Shown here: one piece after another, positions 7,831 to 15,976 of the stretch | Numbering within the stretch: position 1 is the stretch's first letter | How the letters are laid out: each line of letters begins with the position of its first letter | DNA from: Streptomyces antibioticus | GTDB taxonomy: Bacteria; Actinomycetota; Actinomycetes; Streptomycetales; Streptomycetaceae | DNA: 64,000 nt | NCBI RefSeq assembly: GCF_002019855.1 | Contig: NZ_CM007717.1 | Coordinates: 7,821,750 to 7,885,749 of the forward strand | Direction of reading: 5' to 3' | The notes under the pieces: model-generated | What the model was told of the DNA's origin: nothing | Databases searched by the model: none | What the model saw: the letters and a program-made list of their open reading frames with translations, nothing else | Program-made: the position numbers and the translations under genes

Positions 7831-8616
7831 TCAGCTCAGGGCGTCGAGCGCGTACAGCGCGCCGAGCGCGGTGGCCAGGGTGCCGAGCAGCAGGCGCAGC
7901 AGCGTCTCGGGCAGATGCGGCTGGAGCCGGGCGCCGAGATAGCCGCCGAGCAGACCGCCGAGGCCGCAGGCCAGCCCGAGGGACCAGTCGGGGGCGATGC
8001 TGCCGGTGGAGGCCAGCGACAGCAGCGCGTAGGTGCCGGCGCCGACCACCGAGGTGGCGAACGTGGAGGCCAGCGCGGCGGGGGCGACCTGGGCGACGGG
8101 CACGCCCCGCCCGACGAGGACCGGGCCGAGGATCGAGCCGCCGCCGATGCCGTACACACCGCCCACGACCCCGACCACGAGCGCCAGACCGGTCACCGTC
8201 CGCGGCGCGGGCGGCGGGCGCCGGACGCCGGTGGGCGCGGGGCGCAGGGTCCGTACGATCAGCCAGACGCCCAGCGGCAGCATGAGCGCGGCGACCAGCA
8301 GCCGGAAGACGTACGGGCCGGGAACGGCGAAGACACGGACGACCGCCCCGACGACCACACCGGGCAGGGTGCCCAGCACCAGCCGGCGCACCAGCGGCCC
8401 GCCCAGGGTGCCGGCCCGCCGGTGGCGGAGCAGGGCGCCGGGTCCCGCCACCACGTTGTAGAGCAGGTTCGTCGGGGTGACGGCCGGGTTCGGCACCGCG
8501 AAGACGCTGAGCTGCACCGGCAGCAGGAACACCGCCCCGGACACCCCGACCGGCGCCGTCACCACGGCGATCAGCATGCCGACCGCGACCCCGGCCGTGG
8601 CCGGTCCCCACTCCAT
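7831..8616 (-). CDS. TauE/SafE family sulfite/anion exporter-like permease
   Basis: A 261-residue membrane protein of the TauE/SafE superfamily (sulfite, sulfoacetate or other anion export). The N-terminal repeat shows GMLIAVVTAPVGVSGAVFLLPVQ followed by NPAVTPTNLLYNVVAGPGAL, the family signature. The second repeat shows GVYGIGGGSILGPVLVGRG and APAALASTFATSVVGA. There are about eight hydrophobic segments. No sulfur metabolism gene is adjacent, so the substrate is unassigned. Length is typical. Confidence 0.85.
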   Translation of the reverse strand: MEWGPATAGVAVGMLIAVVTAPVGVSGAVFLLPVQLSVFAVPNPAVTPTNLLYNVVAGPGALLRHRRAGTLGGPLVRRLVLGTLPGVVVGAVVRVFAVPGPYVFRLLVAALMLPLGVWLIVRTLRPAPTGVRRPPPAPRTVTGLALVVGVVGGVYGIGGGSILGPVLVGRGVPVAQVAPAALASTFATSVVGAGTYALLSLASTGSIAPDWSLGLACGLGGLLGGYLGARLQPHLPETLLRLLLGTLATALGALYALDALS

Positions 8617-8709
8617 CCCGTCGCCCCCGTGCCGCCGTCGGATCCTGGTGTCGCCCTGTCGCGCGGCACCACCGTAGAGCGCGGCGCGGGACCGCCTCGC
8701 GGGCGGGGG

Positions 8710-9327
8710 TCACTTCGGGAAGCGGTACTTCAGGTGGGTGGCGAGCGGCGTGTGGATCACGCTCAGCGGTTCCAGGGCGCGCGGCCCGGCCGCGGCCGGA
8801 CCGTCGAAGAGGCGCAGCCCGCCCCCGAGGAGGGCGGGGACCACGTGCAGATGCAGTTCGTCGATCAGCCCCGCCCCGAGGTACTGCCGTACGGTGCTGG
8901 CGCCGCCGGCGATGTCGACGTTGCGGTCCCCGGCGGCGGCCCGCGCCCGGTCGAGCGCGTCGTGGACGCCGTCGGTGACGAAGGTGAACGTGGTGCCGCC
9001 CTGCTTGACCAGGACCGGGTGGGGGCGATGGGTGAGGACGAAGACCGGGGCGCGGAAGGGCGGATCCTCGCCCCAGAAGTCCGCGCCCGTCTCGTACATC
9101 GTCCGGCCCATGACCACGGCCCCGGTGGCGTCGAACCACTCGCGCATCAGCTCCGAGTCGCGGTTCTCCGCCCCGCCGGCCAGGCCCTGGCGCTCCCGCC
9201 AGCTCGCCAGGCCGTGGATCCACTCGAAGAGCGGCTCGGCGCCGTCGCCGCCCGGGTTGTCGAGACTGACGTTCGGGCCGGCGACGTAGCCGTCGAGAGA
9301 GATGGCCAGGTCCGCGGTCACGGTCAT
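8710..9327 (-). CDS. RibD C-terminal/dihydrofolate-reductase-like family protein
   Basis: A 205-residue stand-alone RibD_C domain. Typical motifs are the N-terminal TADLAISLDGYVAGPN, the central VVMGRTMYETG, and the NADPH-binding region with IAGGASTVRQYLGAGLIDELHLHVVPALLGGGLRLFDG. Such proteins are NADPH-dependent reductases related to DHFR and the RibD reductase domain. Most actinobacterial stand-alone copies have no known substrate and are not riboflavin enzymes. No riboflavin gene is nearby. The start ATG at 9327 has GGAG about 8 nt upstream. Confidence 0.85.
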   Translation of the reverse strand: MTVTADLAISLDGYVAGPNVSLDNPGGDGAEPLFEWIHGLASWRERQGLAGGAENRDSELMREWFDATGAVVMGRTMYETGADFWGEDPPFRAPVFVLTHRPHPVLVKQGGTTFTFVTDGVHDALDRARAAAGDRNVDIAGGASTVRQYLGAGLIDELHLHVVPALLGGGLRLFDGPAAAGPRALEPLSVIHTPLATHLKYRFPK

Positions 9328-9396
9328 GGGGGGCTCCTGGGATGCTCGGGTGTGCTGCCTTCACTCTCCCGTCGATCGGGGGACGGGCGGTTCGAC

Positions 9397-9430
9397 ACTC
9401 CGGAGCACCCGGAACTCCGGAGCACCCGGA
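9397..9430. repeat. Perfect 17-bp tandem duplication
   Basis: ACTCCGGAGCACCCGGA occurs at 9397-9413 and again directly at 9414-9430, ending 6 bp before the chitinase stop codon on the minus strand. Each copy contains the palindrome CTCCGGAG. No terminator-like long stem was seen; it is probably a slippage duplication in the 3' intergenic region. Confidence 0.85.
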
Positions 9431-9436
9431 TCCGGT

Positions 9437-10327
9437 TCAGCAGTAGAGGTTGCCGCCCGCCGAGGTGCCCAGGATCCCGACGAACCGCTGATAGGCGTCG
9501 ACCCGGCTCTGCACCTGGGCCGGGTTGCGTCCGTCGCACTCCAGGGAGCCGTTGATGGAGCGGATCGTCTGGCCGAATCCGGCGCCGTTGACCATCGCGT
9601 TGTGCGGGGTCATCGTGCCCGGGCCGTTCTGGGTGTTCCAGTACCAGAGGGCGGTCTTCCAGGCGACGGCAGCGTCGTTCTGGACCAGCCAGGGGTTGCC
9701 GAGCAGGTCGATGCCGAGCGCGTCGCCCGCCGCCTTGTAGTTGAAGTTCCAGCTCAACTGGATGGGGCCGCGCCCGTAGTAGGCGGCCTGGCCCGCCGGG
9801 CAGCCGTACCACTGGCTCCAGTCGCAGTAGTGCGGGTAGTTGGCGGTGTTCTGCTCGACGACGTGCACCAGACCGCCGGTCTCGTGGTTGACGTTGGCGA
9901 GGAAGGCCGCCGCCTCCTGCTTCTTGACGGTGTCGCTGCCGGTGGTGGCGAAGCCCGGGTAGGCGCTCAGGGCGGCCTTGAGACCGCTGTACGTGTAGAA
10001 CGAATTCCGGTTCGGGAACATCTGGTTGAACTGCGTCTCGCTCACCACGAAGCCGCCGGAGGGGTTCGTCGGGCCGTTGTCGCAGGCGTAGGGCTCCCAG
10101 AACCAGGTGCTGATGATCGGGTCGTAGCCCGGGTTGTCGTGCTCGGCGATGTACGCCTTGCCGTCGGTGTACCGGACGATGTCGCCGGTGACGTACGACC
10201 GGCCGGCCTGCCAGCTCGGGTAGCTCGAACAGGACGCGGCGGACGCCTCGGTGGCCGTGGTCAGGACCGGTACGGCGGTCGCCACGGCGACGGCGGCGAG
10301 CAGGGCGGAGAGTCGGCGCTTCGACAC
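9437..10327 (-). CDS. Secreted GH19 chitinase with N-terminal chitin-binding module
   Basis: A 296-residue secreted endochitinase. The GTG at 10327 was chosen because a GAGGAG site sits 6 nt upstream and it gives a normal signal peptide (SKRRLSALLAAV... ending TEASAAS). Next comes a CBM5/12-type chitin-binding domain of about 50 residues (YPSWQAGRSYVTGDIVRY, STWFWEPYAC), then a short GPTNPSGG linker and the GH19 catalytic domain. Catalytic glutamates are visible in VNHETGG and downstream; YYGRGPIQLSWNFNY is the family signature, and the protein ends in a Cys (GGNLYC) that normally closes a disulfide. It hydrolyses chitin by inversion. Two DasR-like sites lie upstream. Confidence 0.93.
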   Translation of the reverse strand: MSKRRLSALLAAVAVATAVPVLTTATEASAASCSSYPSWQAGRSYVTGDIVRYTDGKAYIAEHDNPGYDPIISTWFWEPYACDNGPTNPSGGFVVSETQFNQMFPNRNSFYTYSGLKAALSAYPGFATTGSDTVKKQEAAAFLANVNHETGGLVHVVEQNTANYPHYCDWSQWYGCPAGQAAYYGRGPIQLSWNFNYKAAGDALGIDLLGNPWLVQNDAAVAWKTALWYWNTQNGPGTMTPHNAMVNGAGFGQTIRSINGSLECDGRNPAQVQSRVDAYQRFVGILGTSAGGNLYC

Positions 10328-10390
10328 GGGATCAGCTCCTCGCGGTGGTGCAGTGGGGGGTGTGGGGGGTGTGGAGCCCACTCAACCGCT

Positions 10391-10421
10391 TTGGTATGTA
10401 CCAGTCAAGGGTATAGACCAA
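10391..10421. promoter_or_regulatory. Pair of DasR-like (dre) / chitinase direct-repeat sites
   Basis: Upstream of the chitinase, TTGGTATGTACCAG (10391-10404) and GGGTATAGACCAA (10409-10421) read on the minus strand as TTGGTCTATACCC then CTGGTACATACCAA. Both resemble the DasR responsive element ACTGGTCTAGACCACT and the 12-bp direct repeats of Streptomyces chitinase promoters (TGGTCYAGACCT). They lie about 65-95 nt upstream of the GTG, consistent with repression by the GntR regulator DasR that is relieved by amino sugars. Confidence 0.7.
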
Positions 10422-10441
10422 TGGGATCTGGCGACCGAGGG

Positions 10442-10500
10442 AACGGAAGCAGACGTAACGGAAGTAAACGCGACGGGAGTAAACACGAAGGGAGTTGAGG
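10442..10500. repeat. Degenerate 15-16 bp tandem repeats
   Basis: Four copies of a unit resembling AACGGAAGTAAACGCG are seen: 10442-10456, 10457-10472, 10473-10487 and a partial 10488-10500. They fill the interval between the DasR-like sites and the stop codon of the siderophore-interacting protein gene. The segment is purine-rich on the plus strand and notably lower in GC than its surroundings. No coding use or hairpin is apparent. Confidence 0.7.
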
Positions 10501-10505
10501 GACCG

Positions 10506-12404
10506 TCAGGAGTCCGTCGCCGGTGCCAGCTCCCACAGCCGGTGGTCCCAGCCGATGTCCCGCCGCGAACGGACCCGCAGACCGGCCCGTTCCACGAGTC
10601 CCGCGACCTCGCGCTCGGAGCGCAGACCCGACCCGAGGGCCGCCGCCAGCCGCAGATGGTGCAGGGCCGCCTCGCCGTCCGCGCCGAACCCGTCCGGGCC
10701 CCCGACCTGCTCGACGAGGAGCAGAGACCCGCCCGCCACCAGCGCGGCCGCGTTCTCCCGCAGCGTCAGCACGGCGTCGTCGTCCGCGCACACGTCCAGC
10801 GCCTTGCACAGCAGCACCGTCTCCGCCCCGGACGGCACGGGCCCGGTCCGCGCGACCAGCTCGACGCGCGGGAGCACCGCCGAGTCCAGGACGCTCTCCG
10901 CCACCGTCCGCAGCACCGACGGCAATGCCGAGATCCGGATCCGCAGCTCGGGGAAGGCCGGAGCGAGGGCGTTGGCCACCGCGCCCGCCCCGCTCCCCGC
11001 CAGTGTCACCGAGCCGGCGGACGCCCAGTCGTACCCGTCGCGCACCCCCGGCGCGATCCACGCCGCCTCGTCCTCCACGGCCGCCCGCGCCGACCCGCCG
11101 AGCCGCTCGTCACCGGCGAGCGCCCCGGCCAACGGCAGCCCGGAGGCCGTACGGAAACCCGGCCGGCCCGTGCGCAGCGCCTCCGGGAGTCCGGACAGCG
11201 CGAGGTCGAACGCCGCCTGGGCGCCCGTCAGGTCGTACTCCTCCAGGGAGTGGTCGTCCTCCACCAACTCCTCCCCGACCGGGGTGAGCCGGTAGCCCTC
11301 GGCGTCGAGCGCGAACACCTCCAGATCGACCAGGTACGCGAGCAGCGCGGGCAGGGTCCGCTCCCGTGTGCCGGTCCGGGCGGCCAGTTCGGACACCGTG
11401 CGGGCGCCCCGGTAGACGTGGTCGACCAGGCCGACCGTGACCGCCGCCCGGATCGCCAACCCCGGTGCCAGGTCGGTCAGTTCGTGCAGCCGGCCGTGCG
11501 GGTCCGCCTCCTCGTCCTCGACCGGCGCCTCCGCCGCCGCGTCCGGCCGTCCCGCGGGCGGTGCCGGCTGTTCGGCGCGGCGCCAGTACCCGGTGATGTC
11601 GGTCCGCTCCCGGGGCACCTCGCGGTCCACCCGGAGATGACGGCGGATGCCCTTCAGCGTGACGCTCTCCCCGGCCGCCCACACGAACACCTCACCGGGC
11701 GGCCACTCCATGGCGCGTACGGCGTCCTCCAGCAGGGTGGTGGTGCCCGCCGGGGCCCCGTGCCGCACCAGCCAGGTGACCTGGGCGTCGGCCCGGGTCG
11801 GCAGCTCCTGCCGGTGACTGTCCTCGCCGACCTCGACGAACACCCGCGCCCGGGTGCCGGCCGGCATCTCCGCCAGCCACCGCCCGATCGCCGGCAGCGC
11901 CGTCTCGTCGCCCAGGACCAGCAGCCAGTCGGCGCCCTCCGGATGCCGGTGCGACATCTTGGGCCCGGCGATCCAGGTGACGTCCCCGGGGCGGGCCGAC
12001 TGCGCCCACGCCGAGGCGACACCGCCCGCGTGCTTCACGAAGTCGAAGACGATCTCCCCGCGTTCGGGGTCGTACCGCACCGGCGTGTAGTCCTTGGCGA
12101 GCGGCCGGGCGTCGGCCGGCCAGTCGAGGCTGGACACGTTCTGCCCCGGCAGGACCGGGGCGTCGGCGCCCTCCTCGGCGAAGAAGAACTTCACATGGTC
12201 GTCGAACCCCTCGCTGCGCAGCGCGGGCAGGTCCAGACCGTCCTTGTGGAACGCCCCCAACTGCGGGCCGCCGAGCGTCACCCGGCGCATGCCCGGTGTG
12301 ACGTCCTCGACGCCGAGCACGGTCAGCTCCCGGAGCACGATGGGGAACGTGACGACCGAGCGGGGATTGCGGGTGGGCACACGGGCGGACATACGGGCGG
12401 ACAT
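10506..12404 (-). CDS. Siderophore-interacting ferric reductase fused to methyltransferase-like domain
   Basis: A 632-residue cytosolic two-part protein. Residues ~15-270 are a siderophore-interacting protein (SIP) flavoreductase: FAD-binding part with VKFFFAEEG and DYTPVRYDPERGEIVFDFVKH, then the pyridine-nucleotide part with LVLGDETALPAIGRWL and WAAGESVTLKGIRRHLR. These enzymes reduce Fe3+-siderophore to release iron. After a Pro/Ala/Glu linker, residues ~310-632 resemble an O-methyltransferase: winged-helix segment (AARTGTRERTLPALLAYLVDLEVF) and a Rossmann region where the SAM loop is LAGSGAGAVANAL and the usual catalytic His motif is not visible. SIPs are normally about 250-300 aa, so this is an unusual fusion. 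The start has a duplicated MSAR; the first ATG is 8 nt after AGGAG. Confidence 0.85.
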   Translation of the reverse strand: MSARMSARVPTRNPRSVVTFPIVLRELTVLGVEDVTPGMRRVTLGGPQLGAFHKDGLDLPALRSEGFDDHVKFFFAEEGADAPVLPGQNVSSLDWPADARPLAKDYTPVRYDPERGEIVFDFVKHAGGVASAWAQSARPGDVTWIAGPKMSHRHPEGADWLLVLGDETALPAIGRWLAEMPAGTRARVFVEVGEDSHRQELPTRADAQVTWLVRHGAPAGTTTLLEDAVRAMEWPPGEVFVWAAGESVTLKGIRRHLRVDREVPRERTDITGYWRRAEQPAPPAGRPDAAAEAPVEDEEADPHGRLHELTDLAPGLAIRAAVTVGLVDHVYRGARTVSELAARTGTRERTLPALLAYLVDLEVFALDAEGYRLTPVGEELVEDDHSLEEYDLTGAQAAFDLALSGLPEALRTGRPGFRTASGLPLAGALAGDERLGGSARAAVEDEAAWIAPGVRDGYDWASAGSVTLAGSGAGAVANALAPAFPELRIRISALPSVLRTVAESVLDSAVLPRVELVARTGPVPSGAETVLLCKALDVCADDDAVLTLRENAAALVAGGSLLLVEQVGGPDGFGADGEAALHHLRLAAALGSGLRSEREVAGLVERAGLRVRSRRDIGWDHRLWELAPATDS

Positions 12405-12585
12405 ACGGGCGGCTCCTTGGACATCCGGACGGACCGGCCCAGGCTAGGCGGGGCGGACGCGCGCGGATCCAACCCGCCGTCCCGATCCCTCGCACCGCGG
12501 GCACCCGCTCCGACGCCCGGCCGCCCGCTTCGACGGATCGGCCCGGCCGCTTCGACCCGGCCCGCCCGAACGCCCCTACGGTGCG
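12405..12585. promoter_or_regulatory. Divergent promoter interval with three spaced direct repeats
   Basis: The 181 bp between the SIP-fusion and ABC genes must hold both promoters. CCGCTYCGAC occurs three times on the plus strand, at 12505-12514, 12525-12534 and 12547-12556. The 20- and 22-bp spacing is about two helical turns, as expected for a regulator array. A possible -10 (TAGCCT, minus strand, near 12440) would serve the SIP gene. No iron box could be found. The ABC gene has no Shine-Dalgarno before GTG 12586. Confidence 0.45.
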
Positions 12586-14286
12586 GTGATGCCCCTCCCC
12601 ACCCGCCCCGGCGCGGCGTCCCGCACGGCGGGCGCGGCGCTGCTGCGGCACTGTCTGCGCCACGCCCGCCCGCAGGTCCTGCGCTCCGTCGCCTGGGCCG
12701 TCCTGCGCCAGTGCTCCTTCCTCGCCCTGCCCTGGCTGCTGGGCCTCGCCCTGGACGCCGCCGTCCGCCGCGCGGACCCGGCACGGGCCGCCGGGTACGC
12801 CGCCGCGCTGTGCGCCGTAGCGCTCGCCGAGTACGCGGGGATGCGCGGCTGGCAGCTCTGGAGCAATCTCGCCGAGGCGCGGGCCGGTGCCTGGCTGCGC
12901 ACCCGCCTGCTGCGCTCGGTCCTGGAGAACGCCGCCCGGCCCGCGCACCGCGACGGAGGGGACGAGGGGGAAGCCGCCGGGGACCTCGCGACCCGCGCCG
13001 GCCGTGACGTCGAGACGGTCGTGTACTGGGTGCACGGTCTCACCACCTGGGTGGTGATCGGCACGACCGTCCTGGTCCTGGTGCCGTCCCTGGCCGGCCT
13101 CGACCCCGCGCTGCTGCTGGTCGCGGCCGCCACCGTGCCCGTCCTGCTGCTGGTGAACCGCGTCTTCCCGCCCCTGTACGGCGTCCGTGCCGAGGCCCTG
13201 GCCCGCGCCCACGCCCGGCGTTCCGGAACCGTCGAGGAACTGCTGTCGGCCCTGCTGCCGTTGCGCGGGGTCGGCGCCGACCGGCTGATGGTCGCCCGCC
13301 ACCACCGGCACAGCGCCGACGTCACCCGGCACACCCTGCGCCTCGGCGCGGTCTCCGCCCTGTGGGAGGCGACCGCGTTCGCCGTGCCCCGCCTCGCCGT
13401 CGTCGCCGGACTGCTCACCGGCGGGCGGGCCGCCCTGGACGGCCGGATCACCGTCGGCCAGCTCACCACGTTCGTGCTGTGGATGGGCACGGTGTCCGTC
13501 GCCGTGACCGCCGCCGTGGCACGCCTCGGCGACCGTACGGACGCGCTGGTCGCCGCGGGCCGGGTCGCCGTCGTCCTGGACATCGCGGCGACCGGAACGG
13601 TCCCGGCGCCTCGGGCCGACCGGCCCGGCCCCGTCACCGGCGAACCCGTCCTGAAGGTCGCCGGTCTGACCGTCACCCGTCCCGGACGGCCACCCCTCGG
13701 CCCCCTCACCCTCACCGCGCGCCCCGGCGAGTGGATCGCCCTCACCGGGCCGACGGGCAGCGGCAAGACCACCCTCCTGCGCGCGCTCGCCGGACTGGCG
13801 CCCGCCGAGGGTTCCGTCACCCTGGCCGGACGGCCCGCGCACGCCTGGCCGCACCTCACGGTGGGCCTGGTGCCCGAGGCGCCGCTGCTGATGCGCGGCA
13901 CGGTCACCGACAACCTGCTCCTCACCGGCGACCACCCGCCCGACGCCCTCGCCCGCGCCTGCCGTACCGCCGGACTCGATCTGGCGCTGGCCGGGCTCCC
14001 GCACGGCACCGACACCGACGTCGGCGACCGCGGCCGCGCCCTGTCCGGCGGTCAGCGGCAACTCGTCGCCCTCGCCCGGGCGTTGCTCCACGACAGTCCC
14101 GTCCTGCTGCTGGACGACGTCACCTCCGCGCTCGACACCGGCACCGAGGCGGAGGTGCTGCGCCGGCTGCGCCGGGCCACCGCCGGGCGCGTGGTCGTGT
14201 TCGCGACCCACTCACCGGCGGTACGCGCCCTGGCCGACCGCGAGTTCGCCCTCACCCTCCCTCTCACGGAGCACCTCCATGTCTGA
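12586..14286 (+). CDS. ABC half-transporter, exporter fold, degenerate ATPase site (IrtA/YbtP-like candidate)
   Basis: A 566-residue half-transporter: about six membrane segments in residues 1-310, then an ATP-binding domain. Walker A is GPTGSGKTTLLRAL, the signature is a canonical LSGGQRQLVALARAL and the H-loop is FATHSP. Walker B is LLLDDVTSALD with Asp in place of the catalytic Glu, and the Q-loop reads GLVPEAPLL with no Gln, so its own hydrolytic site is degenerate. It overlaps the next gene by 8 bp and must form a heterodimer with it. Divergence from a SIP reductase and closeness to a siderophore uptake operon suggest siderophore import of the IrtAB/YbtPQ type. Drug or siderophore export is the alternative. 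GTG 12586 is followed at once by ATG; no RBS, possibly leaderless. Confidence 0.8.
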   Translation: MMPLPTRPGAASRTAGAALLRHCLRHARPQVLRSVAWAVLRQCSFLALPWLLGLALDAAVRRADPARAAGYAAALCAVALAEYAGMRGWQLWSNLAEARAGAWLRTRLLRSVLENAARPAHRDGGDEGEAAGDLATRAGRDVETVVYWVHGLTTWVVIGTTVLVLVPSLAGLDPALLLVAAATVPVLLLVNRVFPPLYGVRAEALARAHARRSGTVEELLSALLPLRGVGADRLMVARHHRHSADVTRHTLRLGAVSALWEATAFAVPRLAVVAGLLTGGRAALDGRITVGQLTTFVLWMGTVSVAVTAAVARLGDRTDALVAAGRVAVVLDIAATGTVPAPRADRPGPVTGEPVLKVAGLTVTRPGRPPLGPLTLTARPGEWIALTGPTGSGKTTLLRALAGLAPAEGSVTLAGRPAHAWPHLTVGLVPEAPLLMRGTVTDNLLLTGDHPPDALARACRTAGLDLALAGLPHGTDTDVGDRGRALSGGQRQLVALARALLHDSPVLLLDDVTSALDTGTEAEVLRRLRRATAGRVVVFATHSPAVRALADREFALTLPLTEHLHV

Positions 14287-15964
14287 CACGGCCCCCACCA
14301 CCGACGCGGCCCGGGCCCCTGTCTTCCGCCGCGTGCTGCGGCTGGTGCCCGGCCGGCTGCGGCTCGCCGTCGTCGGCACCAGCCTGCTCACCCTCGCCGG
14401 AGCCGCCCTGGCCGTCGGCGCCACCGCCGTCACCGGTCTCGTCGTGGACGCCGTCGCGGCCGGCGACCCGCCCGCCCTGCTGCGCGGGCTGCTCCTCCTG
14501 CTGGTCCTCACCCTCGTGGCCTCGGCGCTGGTCTGGCTGTCCCGGACCACCCTGGTCCGGGTGGGGGAGCGGATCCTCGCCGTCCTGCGGGACCGGGCCA
14601 CCGCCGCCGTCGGAGGCGCGCCGCTGCGCTTCCTGGAACAGCAGCGCGCCGGCGAACTGCACCGCAGGCTCACCGGGGAGATCAGCGGGCTCGCCGCGTT
14701 CGCCGGTGGCACTCTGCCCGATCTCGTCGCCGCGGCAGCGGTGTTGCTCTTCACCGTCGTCCTGCTGCTGGTGTCCTCCTGGCCGCTGGCGCTCGCCCTG
14801 CTGGCGCTGTTCGTGCCGGCGGCCCTGGCCGTCGTCCGGGCGTTCCACCGCCGTTCGGGGCCCGCGTACGAGCGGCTGGCCGACGCCGAGGCGGACGTCG
14901 CCGCCACCTTCGGCGAATCCCTCCCGGCCCGCGAGCAGTTGTGGACCAGCGGCAGTGTGCCGCGCTGGCTGGAGCGCTTCGGCCGGGACAACGACCGGCT
15001 GCTCGCGGCCCGCACGGTCCAGGTCCGGGCCGAACTCGTCCTGAACCGGCTGGCGTTGGTGCAGGCGGGCGCGCTGGCCCTGGTGCTGGTCCTCGGCGCC
15101 GCGCTCGCCGGACGGGGGCTGCTCGGTGCCGGTACGGCGGTGGTGTTCGTGCTGGCGACCCGTGACGTGCTGCTGCGCTTCGAGGACCTGGCGGGCTCGG
15201 TGGGCGACGCCCGCGAGGCCCATGTCCGGCTGGGCCGGCTGCTCGGCCTGATCGACGCCGTCGCCCCCGAGGCACCCTCGGTCACCCGTCACGAGGTGCC
15301 CGTGCGGGGTGAACTCCGCGCCGAGGGCGTCTCGTTCACCTACCGGCCCGGCGGCCGCACGGTGCTGGACGGCCTCACCCTGACCGTGCCGCCGGGCGAC
15401 CGGCTGGCCGTCGTGGGGGAGACCGGCTCGGGAAAGTCGACCCTCGGCAAGCTGCTGACCGGCCTGTATCCGCCCGACCGCGGCCGGATCACCTTCGCCG
15501 GACACGATCTGGCCACGCTGGACCCGGAGACGGTCCGCGCCCGGATCGCGCTCGTCCCCCAGGAAGTGGCCCTCGTGGAAGGCACGCTCGCCGAGAATCT
15601 GGCGATGACGGCGGGCGTCCCCGGCCGCGCCCGGATCACGGAGGCCGTCGGACGGCTCGGCCTGACCGCCTGGGCCGGGACCCTCCCGGACGGTCTCGAC
15701 ACCCCGGTGACGGACCGGAGCCTGTCGGCCGGGGAACGCCAACTCGTCGCGATCGTACGGGCCTTCCTCACCGACCCGGCCGTCCTGGTCCTGGACGAGG
15801 CGACCGCGGGCGTCGACCACGACACCGCCGCCCGCATCGAGGAGGCGCTCGCGGCGGCCGCCGAGGACCGCACCCTGATCGTCATCGCCCACCGCACCGA
15901 CACCATCGCCCGCGCCCACCGCACCCTCACCCTGCCGCACGGCACGCTCGCCCCGCCGGACTGA
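14279..15964 (+). CDS. ABC half-transporter, exporter fold, catalytically competent partner (IrtB/YbtQ-like candidate)
   Basis: A 561-residue half-transporter starting 8 bp inside the preceding gene, with GGAG upstream. Six membrane segments occupy residues ~20-300; the ATPase domain follows with Walker A GETGSGKSTLGKLL, intact Q-loop ALVPQEVAL, Walker B LVLDEATAGVD with the catalytic Glu, and H-loop VIAHRTD. Its own signature is LSAGERQLVAI rather than LSGGQ. Pairing this Walker A/B with the partner's LSGGQ yields one canonical ATP site, and the reverse pairing one degenerate site, as in heterodimeric exporters. Length and asymmetry fit IrtAB/YbtPQ siderophore importers as well as multidrug exporters. 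A strong hairpin follows the stop. Confidence 0.82.
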   Translation: MSDTAPTTDAARAPVFRRVLRLVPGRLRLAVVGTSLLTLAGAALAVGATAVTGLVVDAVAAGDPPALLRGLLLLLVLTLVASALVWLSRTTLVRVGERILAVLRDRATAAVGGAPLRFLEQQRAGELHRRLTGEISGLAAFAGGTLPDLVAAAAVLLFTVVLLLVSSWPLALALLALFVPAALAVVRAFHRRSGPAYERLADAEADVAATFGESLPAREQLWTSGSVPRWLERFGRDNDRLLAARTVQVRAELVLNRLALVQAGALALVLVLGAALAGRGLLGAGTAVVFVLATRDVLLRFEDLAGSVGDAREAHVRLGRLLGLIDAVAPEAPSVTRHEVPVRGELRAEGVSFTYRPGGRTVLDGLTLTVPPGDRLAVVGETGSGKSTLGKLLTGLYPPDRGRITFAGHDLATLDPETVRARIALVPQEVALVEGTLAENLAMTAGVPGRARITEAVGRLGLTAWAGTLPDGLDTPVTDRSLSAGERQLVAIVRAFLTDPAVLVLDEATAGVDHDTAARIEEALAAAAEDRTLIVIAHRTDTIARAHRTLTLPHGTLAPPD

Positions 15965-15976
15965 CGGACCCGCACA

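Noticed and set aside
12420-12460. Possible iron box before the SIP-fusion gene (GGCTAGGC).
   Set aside because: Only one short half-site element; no palindromic TTAGG/CCTAA arms.
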